Assembly (NCBI RefSeq): GCF_004770145.1
Contig: NZ_RQFW01000012.1
Span: 379,883-443,882 of the forward strand
DNA length: 64,000 nt
Reading direction: 5' to 3'
Origin: Leptospira bourretii
GTDB taxonomy: Bacteria; Spirochaetota; Leptospiria; Leptospirales; Leptospiraceae
How positions within the stretch are numbered: position 1 is the stretch's first letter; each line of letters begins with the position of its first letter. The position numbers were made by a program, and so were the translations under genes. Below are positions 52,379-61,302 of this stretch, piece by piece. The notes under the pieces were generated by a model that ran no database searches, was not told the DNA's origin, and was given only the letters and a program-made list of their open reading frames with translations.

Positions 52379-54070
52379 TTATTCGTTATTTCTCATCCCC
52401 CGAGAGATATAGTCATACAAAAACTCTCCGGTAATCACACCGGGGATGATGACTTTTTGGGCTCCATCAGCAACTAACTTTTTGGCTTCGCCAGGTTCAT
52501 CACTTGTAAGGATGATTTTTGCGTTCGGTGCGAGTTTGCTGAGAGTGGAGAGTAAACGGTTGTTATTGGTTCCTTTTAAGAAAGAATCTGAAATGGTACA
52601 GATGACCATCGATGCATCGTGAAGACCAATATGGGATAAAGAATCTGGATGGGCAAGGTCGGCATAAGCCCATTGGAATCCTTTGTTAGTGAGTTCATCT
52701 TTGAAGGCTGGGTTGTAGTCAGCAATGATGATCCGCTTGATAAGAGATGGAGATAAGTCTTCTAAGTATTCCACGAAGGCTCGGGCAATTCGAAAATAAC
52801 CAAGCACAATGATGTCTCGTACCATTCCATCTCCATGTCCTCCATGGCCTGCTTTATCTTCTTTTCCAGATTCTTCCGCTTGGTCAGTGATACCAACACG
52901 AGCGAGTAATCTTTCGAATGTCGCAGCGATATTATGGTTAAACATAATGATGTATGTGGAGAGAACGGATGCAATGATGGTCGAAGTTAAAATCACCGCC
53001 TGCAGTTTTGGTGTGATGTGTTCAAAACCAGCACCTAATGCTAAGATGACGAGTGAGAATTCTGAAATCTGTGCTAAATTGAGTGCAGTTAGGAAACCGT
53101 TACGAACCCCTTTGTTGAGTTTGATGATGACAGGGGCAATGGTAATCATCCTCACAAATAACATAAGTGCGATGATGGCAGCAGATAATCCAATGACTTC
53201 TAAACTAGGAAGGGGAACTTTAAGGCCCAGAGCCACAAAGAAAAGAGTCACAAAGAAGTCGCGAATTCCAATCAGTTTGGAAATAACATCTGCCCCATAA
53301 GGGAAAGCGGCAATACTCATACCGGCAACGAGAGCACCCATTTCTTTGGAAAGTCCTGCTTCTCCTGCGATCCCGCAAACAAGAAAGCACCACATAATAG
53401 ATGTTAAGAGGATAAGTTCCGGGCTACTGGCACAGGCTTTGTATAACTTGGCCAAAACATAACGGCTGACACTAAAACTAAAGGCAATGAGTAAAACAAT
53501 GATCCCGACAGAAGATAGAATTTTTAGTATTTCTGGATTGTTTAGGTTGGGTTGGACCCCCATAAACAAAATGGCCCAGATGTCTTGGAATACCAAAACC
53601 CCAACAGTTAATTTTCCGGAGAGGGTGTTGATCTCCACTTTATCTTGCAGTAATTTAACAACGATTAACGTAGAACTAAGAGAAAGTGCAACGGCAATGT
53701 AAAGAAGGTCAAACTTTTCAGATCCAATGGGTAGACCAAAAAATGGAAACACAGAATACACAAAAGCAACGGAAAGAGTGAATTGAAGGATTCCCAAAGT
53801 AAACATAGCCTTACCCATTTTTGCGAGTTCGGCCAAATTGATTTCCAATCCGATGATGAAGAGAAGTAAGATGAGTCCGATTTCTGAAATGAGTTCGATA
53901 CTTGCTTCGTTAGTGACAAGTTCAAACCCCATCTCTTTACCGAGCATGGCCCCACCGATGATATAACCTAAAATTAACGGTTGTTTGAGTACTCTTGCGA
54001 TGTGACTTAAGACTGTTGCGAAAATAATACTGAGACCAATGTCTTGTAATAGTGACTCTTCCCCGTGCAT
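52379..54070 (-). CDS. CPA2-family cation:proton antiporter with TrkA-N domain
   Basis: A 563-residue inner-membrane protein. Residues 1-380 contain about 12 helices of the KefB/Na+-H+ exchanger type ('RVLKQPLILGYIIGGAMLG', 'ELGLILLLFIIGLEINLAELAKMG'-like blocks, 'GLSKEMGALVAGMSIAAFP'). A His/Gly-rich linker (AGHGGHGDG) follows. The C-terminal regulatory TrkA_N domain has 'DIIVLGYFRIARAFVEYL', 'WAYADLAHPDSLSHIGL' and 'KVIIPGVITGEFL'. The Rossmann glycine motif is partly altered (GYFRIA for GxGxxG), so nucleotide binding may differ. It probably exchanges K+ or Na+ for H+. Confidence 0.9.
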   Translation of the reverse strand: MHGEESLLQDIGLSIIFATVLSHIARVLKQPLILGYIIGGAMLGKEMGFELVTNEASIELISEIGLILLLFIIGLEINLAELAKMGKAMFTLGILQFTLSVAFVYSVFPFFGLPIGSEKFDLLYIAVALSLSSTLIVVKLLQDKVEINTLSGKLTVGVLVFQDIWAILFMGVQPNLNNPEILKILSSVGIIVLLIAFSFSVSRYVLAKLYKACASSPELILLTSIMWCFLVCGIAGEAGLSKEMGALVAGMSIAAFPYGADVISKLIGIRDFFVTLFFVALGLKVPLPSLEVIGLSAAIIALMLFVRMITIAPVIIKLNKGVRNGFLTALNLAQISEFSLVILALGAGFEHITPKLQAVILTSTIIASVLSTYIIMFNHNIAATFERLLARVGITDQAEESGKEDKAGHGGHGDGMVRDIIVLGYFRIARAFVEYLEDLSPSLIKRIIIADYNPAFKDELTNKGFQWAYADLAHPDSLSHIGLHDASMVICTISDSFLKGTNNNRLLSTLSKLAPNAKIILTSDEPGEAKKLVADGAQKVIIPGVITGEFLYDYISRGMRNNE

Positions 54071-54147
54071 AGATACCTTCTTTAGGGAAAAGTTTAGAGA
54101 TTCACGGAGTAGTGAAAGTCGTTTTTTTTTCTGAACAATAAAACAAA

Positions 54148-55644
54148 CTATGGAAAAGGAGAATTTTGCAAAATGGAAGCCGTAGAAGCTTGGAAATGGG
54201 CAATGGCCACATGATGATCGTACAATGCCTTAATTTCTCGAACAGCCGCTTCGGCACTTGTCTGTTCTCTAATATTCACGAATAGAAGAGTAGAATCACC
54301 AAGGGCAAACCGTTCACGCTCCATCTCTTCTAACTTTCTTGCTAGTTCCACTTCATTTTGAGTAACAGTTACACGTTTTGCCGAGGCTATCACCTCTGAA
54401 ATGGAATCTTGTACTTCTGTTTTGATTTTATCTTTTGAAAATTGTAGTTCCTGGTCTAGTTGGGCAATCTTTGCTTCAGCTGCTCCAATCATCCCTCTCG
54501 GTCTTTTGGTTTGGATGGGGAGGTTGAGGATGAGAGAGGCTTCCAGTTCTGGTTTGGCTCTTGTGACAGAACCTGGACCAAAGTCTTGTGATCCAGCAAC
54601 CACTAAATCCACTTGTGGTTTTAACGAGTTATAACCCATATCTTGGTCTACACGGACCTTATCTCGTTTGAATTCAAAGTCTTGTAATTCCGGTCGATAC
54701 TTCCAAGCGAGTTTGATACTTTTTTCCAATTCCACTTTTTTATAATCGATGGGTTTTGGAAATCCTATGGGCAACCTGTTTGTTGTAGGAAGGATTAAAT
54801 TTCCATCAGGTGCACGTAGGAATAAAGACAAATCGATGGCCGCTTTTTGCATCTCTCGTTCCGCAGAAACAAATTGGGATTCTCTTTGTAAAATGGCTCG
54901 GTCATTTTCTGTTCCTTCCATTTTTGGAATGTCACCTAACTTGATTCTTTCGGTAATTTGATTTTGTCTGTTCTTTGCGATTGTTAGCAAGTCTTTGTTG
55001 ACTAAATATTCTTGGCCACTTGCGACCCATTTCCAATATCGTTTGGTGGCTTCTTTGATGACTTCGATTTTTAATTTTTGAATGGAGAGTTCAGCGAGTC
55101 TACGGTCAAGGTCCGCTTTTTTGATATCGGCTCTGTTTTTATCAATCTCACGATTGCGCATCAGGGGAAAGATGGCACCCGCCCGAATTTCTCCATGATC
55201 ATTGGTTTCTCTTTTTCCATCATAAACTGGAAAGGTTCCCCGACCAATGCGATAACCAGCAAAAAAAGAAGTTCCGCCAAGTGGTGTTGGTTTTTCAAAC
55301 ATTGCATCGGCTGCATTGTTTGTATAATAGCCCATAGGTTTTGTGGTTCCCATTGATTTAAATTGTAAATCAAAAGCACCTTCTGCTGCTAGATAGTTGT
55401 ATTCGGCTTCTGATAAAAGTTTTTCTGCAGCAAGGACTAGTGGATAAGATTTTTCAACAGACTTTAAAAGTTCTTCTAAGGTAAGAACTCCTGGTTGTTG
55501 ATTGATATAGTCTTGGGAATAAATATTGGGACCATGTAAAGATTCAAAAGGATCTCGTGTTGGATCAGCTTCTAAGACAAAGGAAAAAAACATTCCAAAT
55601 GGACAAAGGATTGCAAGTAAAGATTGTTTGAATTTGGATTTCAT
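54148..55644 (-). CDS. TolC-family outer-membrane efflux protein
   Basis: A 498-residue exported protein with a signal peptide (LLAILCPFGMFFSFVLEA). Long coiled helices contain TolC-type repeats: 'LTLEELLKSVEKSYPLVLAAEKLLSEAEYNYLAAEGAFD' in the first half and 'LEASLILNLPIQTKRPRGMIGAAEAKIAQLDQEL' in the second. The trimer would form the outer-membrane channel of the adjacent export set. It overlaps the HlyD-type gene by 4 nt. Confidence 0.9.
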   Translation of the reverse strand: MKSKFKQSLLAILCPFGMFFSFVLEADPTRDPFESLHGPNIYSQDYINQQPGVLTLEELLKSVEKSYPLVLAAEKLLSEAEYNYLAAEGAFDLQFKSMGTTKPMGYYTNNAADAMFEKPTPLGGTSFFAGYRIGRGTFPVYDGKRETNDHGEIRAGAIFPLMRNREIDKNRADIKKADLDRRLAELSIQKLKIEVIKEATKRYWKWVASGQEYLVNKDLLTIAKNRQNQITERIKLGDIPKMEGTENDRAILQRESQFVSAEREMQKAAIDLSLFLRAPDGNLILPTTNRLPIGFPKPIDYKKVELEKSIKLAWKYRPELQDFEFKRDKVRVDQDMGYNSLKPQVDLVVAGSQDFGPGSVTRAKPELEASLILNLPIQTKRPRGMIGAAEAKIAQLDQELQFSKDKIKTEVQDSISEVIASAKRVTVTQNEVELARKLEEMERERFALGDSTLLFVNIREQTSAEAAVREIKALYDHHVAIAHFQASTASILQNSPFP

Positions 55645-56990
55645 TTGACCTTATCCCCACTTCCAGTTTCATCTAACAATGATTTCATCTCTGGATCATC
55701 CATTGGTAAGTTTGGTGGAAAGTCATTGAACCTTCTCCAAAGTTCATAACCAACACTGACACGATTGAGAAAAATCCAACCTTTGGCTCTCACTCCTTGT
55801 CTGAGATAACGACTGGACGGCCACTTACGATCATCTCGATCTGGAATGACAAGGACTCGGAAATTTCCAGATCCATTGTCTGTGATATCAACAAGTTTAA
55901 CCGTTCCTCCAAAAGTTCCTACGGCAGTTTCCGGCCAACCACTGATTTGTAAAACAGGGTATCCTTGGAATTGTAAACGAACTTTTCTTCCTTCACCAAC
56001 GAGCGGTATATCGTTGCCGGAAATAAAAAGTTCCACTGCTTTGTCTTCTGCGTCGGGAACAAGGATCGCCACACCGTCTCCTTCTTTGACTTGTTGTGTG
56101 TCAGGATTTACCAAAATTCGCATAATGGTTCCATCCCTCGGTGCAAATATTTCTTGGTTTTCTTGTCTAGATAACCGAGCCTCTAACTTTGGTAAGTCTT
56201 CCAAAACACGTGCCACTTCCGATTGTGCAGAAGCTAAGGAAGCCTTGGCATCATTGATCGATGCTTCTGCATCTTGTGCTACTTTTCCTGTATCACTGTA
56301 TAAGGCTCTTTCTTCTTTAGTGGCTGCATCATAAGTTGCTTTTGCACGATCAAGACCCGTCTCGGCATTGGTATGTTCTAATTCTGCCAGTTCCAATGTT
56401 CGTTTGGAGGTAAGGCCTTTTTCCCATAATTGTTTTTGACGATCAAGATTTAGGTTTGCTGTTTTTAATGCAGCTTTTGCGGCATCTACTGCTTGTTCGC
56501 TGGCTCGTACTCTGTCTTTTGCCATCATCCTTCGAGAATCTGCTGCATCCACAGCACTGCCACGAGAAGAACGTAAACTAATGATTCGTGATCGAATGTT
56601 GTCCTCTCTGGATTTTGCTGCCTCTAGGCGTTGTAAGAGTGCATTTCTTTCCTCACGAATTCGATTGATAAAGTTGGGATCGTTATCGGAGATATCAATG
56701 ATAGGATCACCTTTTCTCACTCGTGTTCCTTCATGTACATGCCATTTCACAACACGTCCGCTGATGGGAGATTCAATGACTTGTTGCCGGTCGAGGGGAG
56801 CATAAGCAACGACTCTACCAAATCCCATCGTTGTTTGTTGCCAAGGTACGTACAATAAGATGAGAAGGCTTAAAAAGAATATGATTGTGAGAAGATAAGC
56901 TAGACTTTGTGCGGGTAAAGCTGTTTGCACCAATCGATATGAAGGTAGATTTTTATGTAGTTTCCATTTTTGTGACATATCAGTTTTCAT
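55641..56990 (-). CDS. HlyD-family membrane-fusion (adaptor) protein
   Basis: A 449-residue periplasmic adaptor. Membrane anchor about residues 30-50 (LTIIFFLSLLILLYVPW). Lipoyl/biotinyl half-motifs: 'ESPISGRVVKWHVHEGTRVRKGDPIIDI' and 'IFAPRDGTIMRILVNPDTQQVKEGDGVAIL'. Between them runs a coiled-coil hairpin (about 110-270, rich in Arg/Ala/Glu/Lys). A beta-barrel part follows. It links the inner-membrane ABC protein with the TolC channel; all three are encoded contiguously. Confidence 0.92.
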   Translation of the reverse strand: MKTDMSQKWKLHKNLPSYRLVQTALPAQSLAYLLTIIFFLSLLILLYVPWQQTTMGFGRVVAYAPLDRQQVIESPISGRVVKWHVHEGTRVRKGDPIIDISDNDPNFINRIREERNALLQRLEAAKSREDNIRSRIISLRSSRGSAVDAADSRRMMAKDRVRASEQAVDAAKAALKTANLNLDRQKQLWEKGLTSKRTLELAELEHTNAETGLDRAKATYDAATKEERALYSDTGKVAQDAEASINDAKASLASAQSEVARVLEDLPKLEARLSRQENQEIFAPRDGTIMRILVNPDTQQVKEGDGVAILVPDAEDKAVELFISGNDIPLVGEGRKVRLQFQGYPVLQISGWPETAVGTFGGTVKLVDITDNGSGNFRVLVIPDRDDRKWPSSRYLRQGVRAKGWIFLNRVSVGYELWRRFNDFPPNLPMDDPEMKSLLDETGSGDKVK

Positions 56991-56999
56991 AAGCCAACT

Positions 57000-59228
57000 T
57001 TAAGAATTTACCTTTAAGGAATGTGAATCATTTTCTAATCTTAATATTTGGTCCATCAAAGAAAGAACAGTAGGTGATTTGGAAACGATAAATAGAGTCC
57101 ATTCCTTGTTTTTTTGCAAAATAACTTTAAGTGCAGAATTGAGGAGAGATGGAGGTAACAGATCCAAGTTTCCATCGATTAACAATAATTTTGGTTTTCC
57201 AATAATTGCTCTTGCGAGGGATATAATCGTTGTTTGTATTGAATCAAAAGGATGACCAAAAGTTAAGAGTGGAGTATGAATTCCATTTGGTAGGATTTGA
57301 ATTGTCTCCCAAATACCTAACGTTTCTAAAAGTTCACGAATTTCGATTAAGGATATTTCTTCTCTTCCCACTCGAATGTTTTCCAAAATGCTTCCTTCAA
57401 AAATTTCATTTCCTCTGACCAAAAAGGTAACAGAATGAATTTGTTCTTTGGAAACTTCATGAATGTTTTGGTGATTGTATTCTACGATTCCAGATGTTGG
57501 AGTTCGCACCCCACTTATCAAATCTAATAGGATATGTGCATCATAAGGAGTGTTAGATGAAATTCCAATGGATTTACCTGGTGATACTTTTAAATTAAAT
57601 TGATTAAAAATTTTGTGACCATTCGTAAGGGAATAATGGACCCCAGAGAGTTGTACTTGGATTGGTCCTTCAGGAATTTCAAATTCCACTGTTTTCACCG
57701 GAATTGTGGGTAGATGGAACACCGAGTTAATTTTATCCACAGCAGCAATCAAACTGTAAAAACTATCCAATTGTTTTCCAAATTTGGAGATATCGCTGAG
57801 TACCTTAGCAATCACAAGTTCTGCTGCAACCAATTGTCCGATGGTAAGTTGTCTATGGATGACTAGATAACCACCTAATCCAAGTACAATGGCACTTGCT
57901 AAGGCTTGGATTCCAACAAGACCAATGATTTGGCGTATATAGTTAAAAAAGTATTTTTTCCTTGCATACAAATAATCTCTAATAAATGAATCGGCTCTGT
58001 CCAAAGCAAAATTTGAACCAAATGTAGAATGAAAAAGAGCAGAGTGTCTCGATATTTCTTCCAACCATGCCGCTACTTTATATTTTTCTTTTGAAATTTT
58101 GATATAGTTTTCGGCGGCTGGTTTGCCCAATCGATAAGTAACCCAATACCCACCAATGAACAAAATGAGAAAAGAAAATACGATAAAAATAGGATGATAA
58201 AAGGAAATCAAAATAAAACCAATGACGGTTGTCAAAACAACTGATAAACCATCAACTAACAAGGAGTGTATGGATTTTTGAATGGTCATCGTATCAAAAA
58301 AACGATTCACGAGTTCTGGGCTATGGTGTTTATCTAAGGAATCTTGGCTGATTTTTGGAAATTTGACAGCAAACTCTGTAGCAATTCTAACAAACACACG
58401 CCTTTGTAAAATTTCCACCACATAGATTTGTATGGTTTGCATGGCACCTGCAAATCCAAGAAAAAAGACAACTAACAATGTTAATATGATAACGGGTTGG
58501 AGCAAAACTCCGAAAGCTACAATGTTAACTAATGAAGACGTTGCAACGGGAACCACCAAAGATAAAATTCCAATTCCAATCCCATAAATAAAAACGATCC
58601 AAACATCTTGGGACTCCATTCGAATCAAATGAGAAATTTGTTTAAGAGCATTTTTGACTGGAGAATCATCTTTCGACATATCTTTGTTTGTTGAAAACGG
58701 AAATGTTGGTTCAGCAATTACCCAATCTACATATTCTTTGTTCGATTTGATTCCGATGAGTTTTAGCAGTTCTTTTTCTGAATACCATTCCTCATCACCA
58801 TCAATTTGATTGAGGACTTTGATTCGATAGGAAGATGTTTTATAACTTACGATTGCATAAAATTCTGGTATTTGGTTTGTTTCGCTCGCCACTTGGAACA
58901 CGAAAGGGGAACCATCGGTAATGTAAGGTCTTATGTCTTGTAAAGTTTTTTGAACAATGTTTAGACGAACCTTATACTGGTGTGAAGCAGCGAATAGGAA
59001 ATCATAAAAATTTTGATTTGTAACTTGCCTGTACTTGCTACGTAAAGATCGGAAACCTTCAATGATTTGGCTTGGGAACGATTGAATATTGAGTGATTCT
59101 GAGAAAAAATCCAAAACAGATTTTGCCAAATCTTCCATGGAAGTGAGCCTAACCGAGAGGCTTTCTTCTTTTTTTTTGAAGAGTTGGTTCTTGAAGTGAA
59201 ATACCAACGTGTGTAGAAATTTTAACAT
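57000..59228 (-). CDS. type I exporter-like ABC protein with degenerate (catalytically dead) nucleotide-binding domain
   Basis: About 742 residues from ATG 59228 (GTG 59258 possible). The N-terminal 190 residues have a C39-peptidase-like look without the Cys. Then a six-helix exporter transmembrane domain (about 195-470), then an ABC fold. The catalytic motifs are absent: the Walker A position reads ISSNTPYDAH (no GxGKST) near residue 555; the Q-loop has VTFLVRGNEIFEG; the signature region is FDSIQTTIISLARAI (no LSGGQ); Walker B reads LLLIDGN (no Glu); the switch His is replaced by SKSP. The frame is otherwise intact and HlyD/TolC genes follow directly, so the gene is probably under selection as a pseudo-ATPase. 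Confidence 0.85.
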   Translation of the reverse strand: MLKFLHTLVFHFKNQLFKKKEESLSVRLTSMEDLAKSVLDFFSESLNIQSFPSQIIEGFRSLRSKYRQVTNQNFYDFLFAASHQYKVRLNIVQKTLQDIRPYITDGSPFVFQVASETNQIPEFYAIVSYKTSSYRIKVLNQIDGDEEWYSEKELLKLIGIKSNKEYVDWVIAEPTFPFSTNKDMSKDDSPVKNALKQISHLIRMESQDVWIVFIYGIGIGILSLVVPVATSSLVNIVAFGVLLQPVIILTLLVVFFLGFAGAMQTIQIYVVEILQRRVFVRIATEFAVKFPKISQDSLDKHHSPELVNRFFDTMTIQKSIHSLLVDGLSVVLTTVIGFILISFYHPIFIVFSFLILFIGGYWVTYRLGKPAAENYIKISKEKYKVAAWLEEISRHSALFHSTFGSNFALDRADSFIRDYLYARKKYFFNYIRQIIGLVGIQALASAIVLGLGGYLVIHRQLTIGQLVAAELVIAKVLSDISKFGKQLDSFYSLIAAVDKINSVFHLPTIPVKTVEFEIPEGPIQVQLSGVHYSLTNGHKIFNQFNLKVSPGKSIGISSNTPYDAHILLDLISGVRTPTSGIVEYNHQNIHEVSKEQIHSVTFLVRGNEIFEGSILENIRVGREEISLIEIRELLETLGIWETIQILPNGIHTPLLTFGHPFDSIQTTIISLARAIIGKPKLLLIDGNLDLLPPSLLNSALKVILQKNKEWTLFIVSKSPTVLSLMDQILRLENDSHSLKVNS

Positions 59229-59258
59229 GCGAATTGTGATTCGAGTCTTAGACTCCAC

Positions 59259-59288
59259 TTGACAAAACGTTGTTCTACATTTTCTATT
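59259..59288 (+). promoter_or_regulatory. possible promoter of the YceI gene
   Basis: A perfect TTGACA (59259-59264) stands in the 77-bp divergent gap, 17-18 nt before a poor -10 like TTCTAT (59282-59287). Transcription would start about 12-15 nt before the YceI start codon at 59306. Suggestive only, because the -10 match is weak. Confidence 0.3.
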
Positions 59289-59305
59289 TTCCAGTAGAGG
59301 TTTCC

Positions 59306-59911
59306 ATGAAAATTTTTAATTCCATTTTGGTACTAATCGCACTCAGCGCCATCTCTCAGTTGGTTGCGCAAGAGAATTGTATTTATGAATACGACCCGGC
59401 CCAAACCTCCTTAGAGTGGACAGCGTTCAAGTTTACTGAGAAAACAGGTGTTAAGGGAAAGTTTGATTCTATTAAAGTGGTTGGGAAACAAAAAGATAAA
59501 TCGAAGTTCGGTGCAGTCAAATCACTCCAGTTTCAGATTGATTCTTCTTCAGTTAATTCAGGTGTGCCTGACCGTGATGGAAAAATCAAAAAATTCTTTT
59601 TTGGTTCTGTGAAAGGAAATAAAAAAATTTCGGGTTCGTTCTCTGATATTTCAGAAGGTGAAACTGGTTCTGCGAAACTGAATCTAAGATTCGGAAATGC
59701 TAAAACAACGATACCAGTTTCTTTTGTATGGAAAGGGGAAGTGGTTGAGGTAACCGGAACCGTAGATGTTGTTGGTCTTGGTCTTCAATCTGGGCTTAGT
59801 AAATTAAATGCCGAGTGTAATGATTTACACAAAGGATCCGATGGTGTGAGCAAACTTTGGCCGACAGTAGATGTTAAAGTTGTCTCAACAGTAAAGAAAA
59901 CTTGTAAATAA
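59306..59911 (+). CDS. YceI-family exported lipid/isoprenoid-binding-type protein
   Basis: About 201 residues from ATG 59306 (AGAGG five bases upstream); a longer start at 59270 would put non-hydrophobic residues before the signal peptide. It has a signal peptide (FNSILVLIALSAISQLVAQ), then a YceI-like lipocalin-type barrel: 'YEYDPAQTSLEWTAFKFTEKTGVKGKFDSIKV' and 'LNLRFGNAKTTIPVSFVWKGEVVEVTGTVDV'. These periplasmic proteins bind polyisoprenoids or similar lipids. Divergent from the ABC gene by about 77 bp; it may be linked to the same envelope process. Confidence 0.85.
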   Translation: MKIFNSILVLIALSAISQLVAQENCIYEYDPAQTSLEWTAFKFTEKTGVKGKFDSIKVVGKQKDKSKFGAVKSLQFQIDSSSVNSGVPDRDGKIKKFFFGSVKGNKKISGSFSDISEGETGSAKLNLRFGNAKTTIPVSFVWKGEVVEVTGTVDVVGLGLQSGLSKLNAECNDLHKGSDGVSKLWPTVDVKVVSTVKKTCK

Positions 59912-60088
59912 GAGGAGATTCCGAAAGAGTTGAAACCAAACAATTGAAGTTTGCCCACTATGAATTGAATTCATTCGATTGGTAGTGGGTCCTTAGTCAA
60001 AATTTTTATAGCTGATTGCCGTGAATCGAATAAAAATAAAGTTTGGTCGTTTCAATTTTCAAAATTGATTTAAGAAGAGAGTTTCTCC

Positions 60089-60478
60089 ATGAGTCAAGAA
60101 ATCGAAATATATAATCAATCACAATCCTCAACAGATAAAGAGATTTGTAGTTTTCTTTATAGGGAAATTAATCTACATCTTCCCAAAGCTCTGAAAAAAA
60201 TTTGGCATGCTCATCCCGTTTGGTTTTTAGATGGGAATCCTATTGTTGGTTATAGCAAATTAAAAACTTGTATCCGCCTTCTTTTCTGGAGTGGTCAAAG
60301 TTTTGAAGTGGATGGACTCACACCGGAAGGAAGTTTTAAGGCTGCCGAAGTCCGTTATACGGAAGTGAATCAAATCAAGAAAAAAGATCTGAAACTTTGG
60401 CTCAGCCAGGCAAAAAAGTTCCAATGGGATTATAAAAATATTGTGAAACGAAAAGGTGTGTTGGAGCGTTTGAAGTAA
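60089..60478 (+). CDS. DUF1801-domain protein
   Basis: A 129-residue cytoplasmic protein with the DUF1801 (YdhG-like) core: 'ALKKIWHAHPVWFLDGNPIVGYSKLKTCIRLLFWSGQSF', 'AAEVRYTEVNQIKKKDLKLWLSQA'. Family function is not established. It is a single gene in the sparse 59.9-64 kb region; repeats of the GCxATTCG type begin 24 nt past its stop. Confidence 0.85.
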   Translation: MSQEIEIYNQSQSSTDKEICSFLYREINLHLPKALKKIWHAHPVWFLDGNPIVGYSKLKTCIRLLFWSGQSFEVDGLTPEGSFKAAEVRYTEVNQIKKKDLKLWLSQAKKFQWDYKNIVKRKGVLERLK

Positions 60479-60501
60479 TCACTGATATCAGAAATATTTA
60501 T

Positions 60502-60519
60502 ACGCATTACGCATATAAG
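60502..60519 (+). repeat. short degenerate repeat, copy 1 (ACGCATTACGCATATAAG)
   Basis: First of at least six related intergenic motifs between 60.5 and 63.3 kb. Loose pattern: GC(A/T)ATT(A/G)CG(T/C)ATATAAG. It lies just after the DUF1801 stop. Confidence 0.5.
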
Positions 60520-60557
60520 AATGTGAATGAAAAGTAACATTGAGATATAAAAATCTA

Positions 60558-60565
60558 CCCCCCCC
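60558..60565 (+). repeat. homopolymeric C8 tract
   Basis: Eight C in a row in an AT-rich intergenic region about 110 nt upstream of the acetyltransferase gene. Such tracts are prone to slippage. Confidence 0.7.
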
Positions 60566-60576
60566 ACTGCGAATAT

Positions 60577-60594
60577 GCGCTATTCGTATATAAG
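60577..60594 (+). repeat. short degenerate repeat, copy 2
   Basis: GCGCTATTCGTATATAAG, matching copy 1 in spacing and in the terminal ATATAAG. GCGAATATGCGC precedes and partly overlaps it, making a partly palindromic region. Confidence 0.5.
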
Positions 60595-60634
60595 TATTCC
60601 ATTGGTAGATCCAGATATCTATTAAGTCTGCGGC

Positions 60635-60656
60635 TATATGTAATTCGGATATAAAC
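60635..60656 (+). repeat. short degenerate repeat, copy 3
   Basis: CTATATGTAATTCGGATATAAAC resembles copy 2 (ATTCG.ATATAA). It lies about 20 nt upstream of the acetyltransferase start and could overlap its promoter. Confidence 0.42.
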
Positions 60657-60676
60657 ATTTAATTGAAAGATTGAAT

Positions 60677-61132
60677 ATGGAAAATATAGAAATTAAAAAA
60701 CTGTCCTCTAATGAGTTAAATCAATTTATCAAACTCATTCGAGTCTTTGAAGATGTATTTGAAATGAAAAACTTTCAAATGCCGAACGAAGATTATTTGC
60801 AATCCTTGTTGGCACGTGATGATTTTTTCGTTTTTGTTTCAATCTTTAGGAGTCAAGTGATTGGTGGTTTGACTGCTTATACACTTCGTCAATATTATTC
60901 TGAAAAACCTTTAGTTTACATTTTTGACTTAGCCGTCCTTACCAAATACCAACGTCAAGGAATTGGCAAATCACTTATCGAAGCGATCAATGTATATTGT
61001 AAAAAGATGGGGGCCGAAGAAGTGTTTGTCCAGGCAGATTTGATTGATGATTATGCTCTTGATTTCTATAGATCAACAGGAGGATTGCCAGAGGAAGTTG
61101 TTCATTTTACATACCCGTTGTGGTTAAGTTGA
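60677..61132 (+). CDS. GNAT acetyltransferase resembling AAC(3)-I aminoglycoside acetyltransferases
   Basis: About 151 residues from ATG 60677 (a TTG two codons earlier is possible). GNAT fold with acetyl-CoA loop 'VLTKYQRQGIGKSLIEAI' (Q/R-x2-G-x-G/A) and the C-terminal 'GAEEVFVQADLIDDYALDFYRSTGG'. 'RVFEDVFEMKNFQMPNEDYLQSLLARDDFFVFV' and 'GGLTAYTLRQYYSEKPLVYIFDLAV' match the AAC(3)-I group closely in order and spacing. AAC(3)-I acetylates gentamicin-type drugs at N-3; whether this homologue does so is not shown. Single gene between repeat-bearing gaps. Confidence 0.83.
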   Translation: MENIEIKKLSSNELNQFIKLIRVFEDVFEMKNFQMPNEDYLQSLLARDDFFVFVSIFRSQVIGGLTAYTLRQYYSEKPLVYIFDLAVLTKYQRQGIGKSLIEAINVYCKKMGAEEVFVQADLIDDYALDFYRSTGGLPEEVVHFTYPLWLS

Positions 61133-61284
61133 GATAGAGATATATATGCTTTGAATTCAACTAAATTCGAATGAGAAAACTTAAATAGAAAAATCGCTTC
61201 TATACAAATAATGAGGTAAGGTCAATTTAAAAAAATAAGTCTAATAAACGAATAACGTATAATTGCAGCTAACGGGAATTTAAT

Positions 61285-61302
61285 CGAGTTACGTATACTC
61301 GC
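61285..61302 (+). repeat. short degenerate repeat, copy 4
   Basis: CGAGTTACGTATACTCGC, itself partly palindromic (CGAGT...ACTCG), with the same skeleton as copy 1 (xGxxTTACGxATAxxxG). Upstream AGCTAAC at 61267-61273 matches, in inverse, GTTA(G/T)CT motifs near 63.27 and 63.83 kb. Confidence 0.45.
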
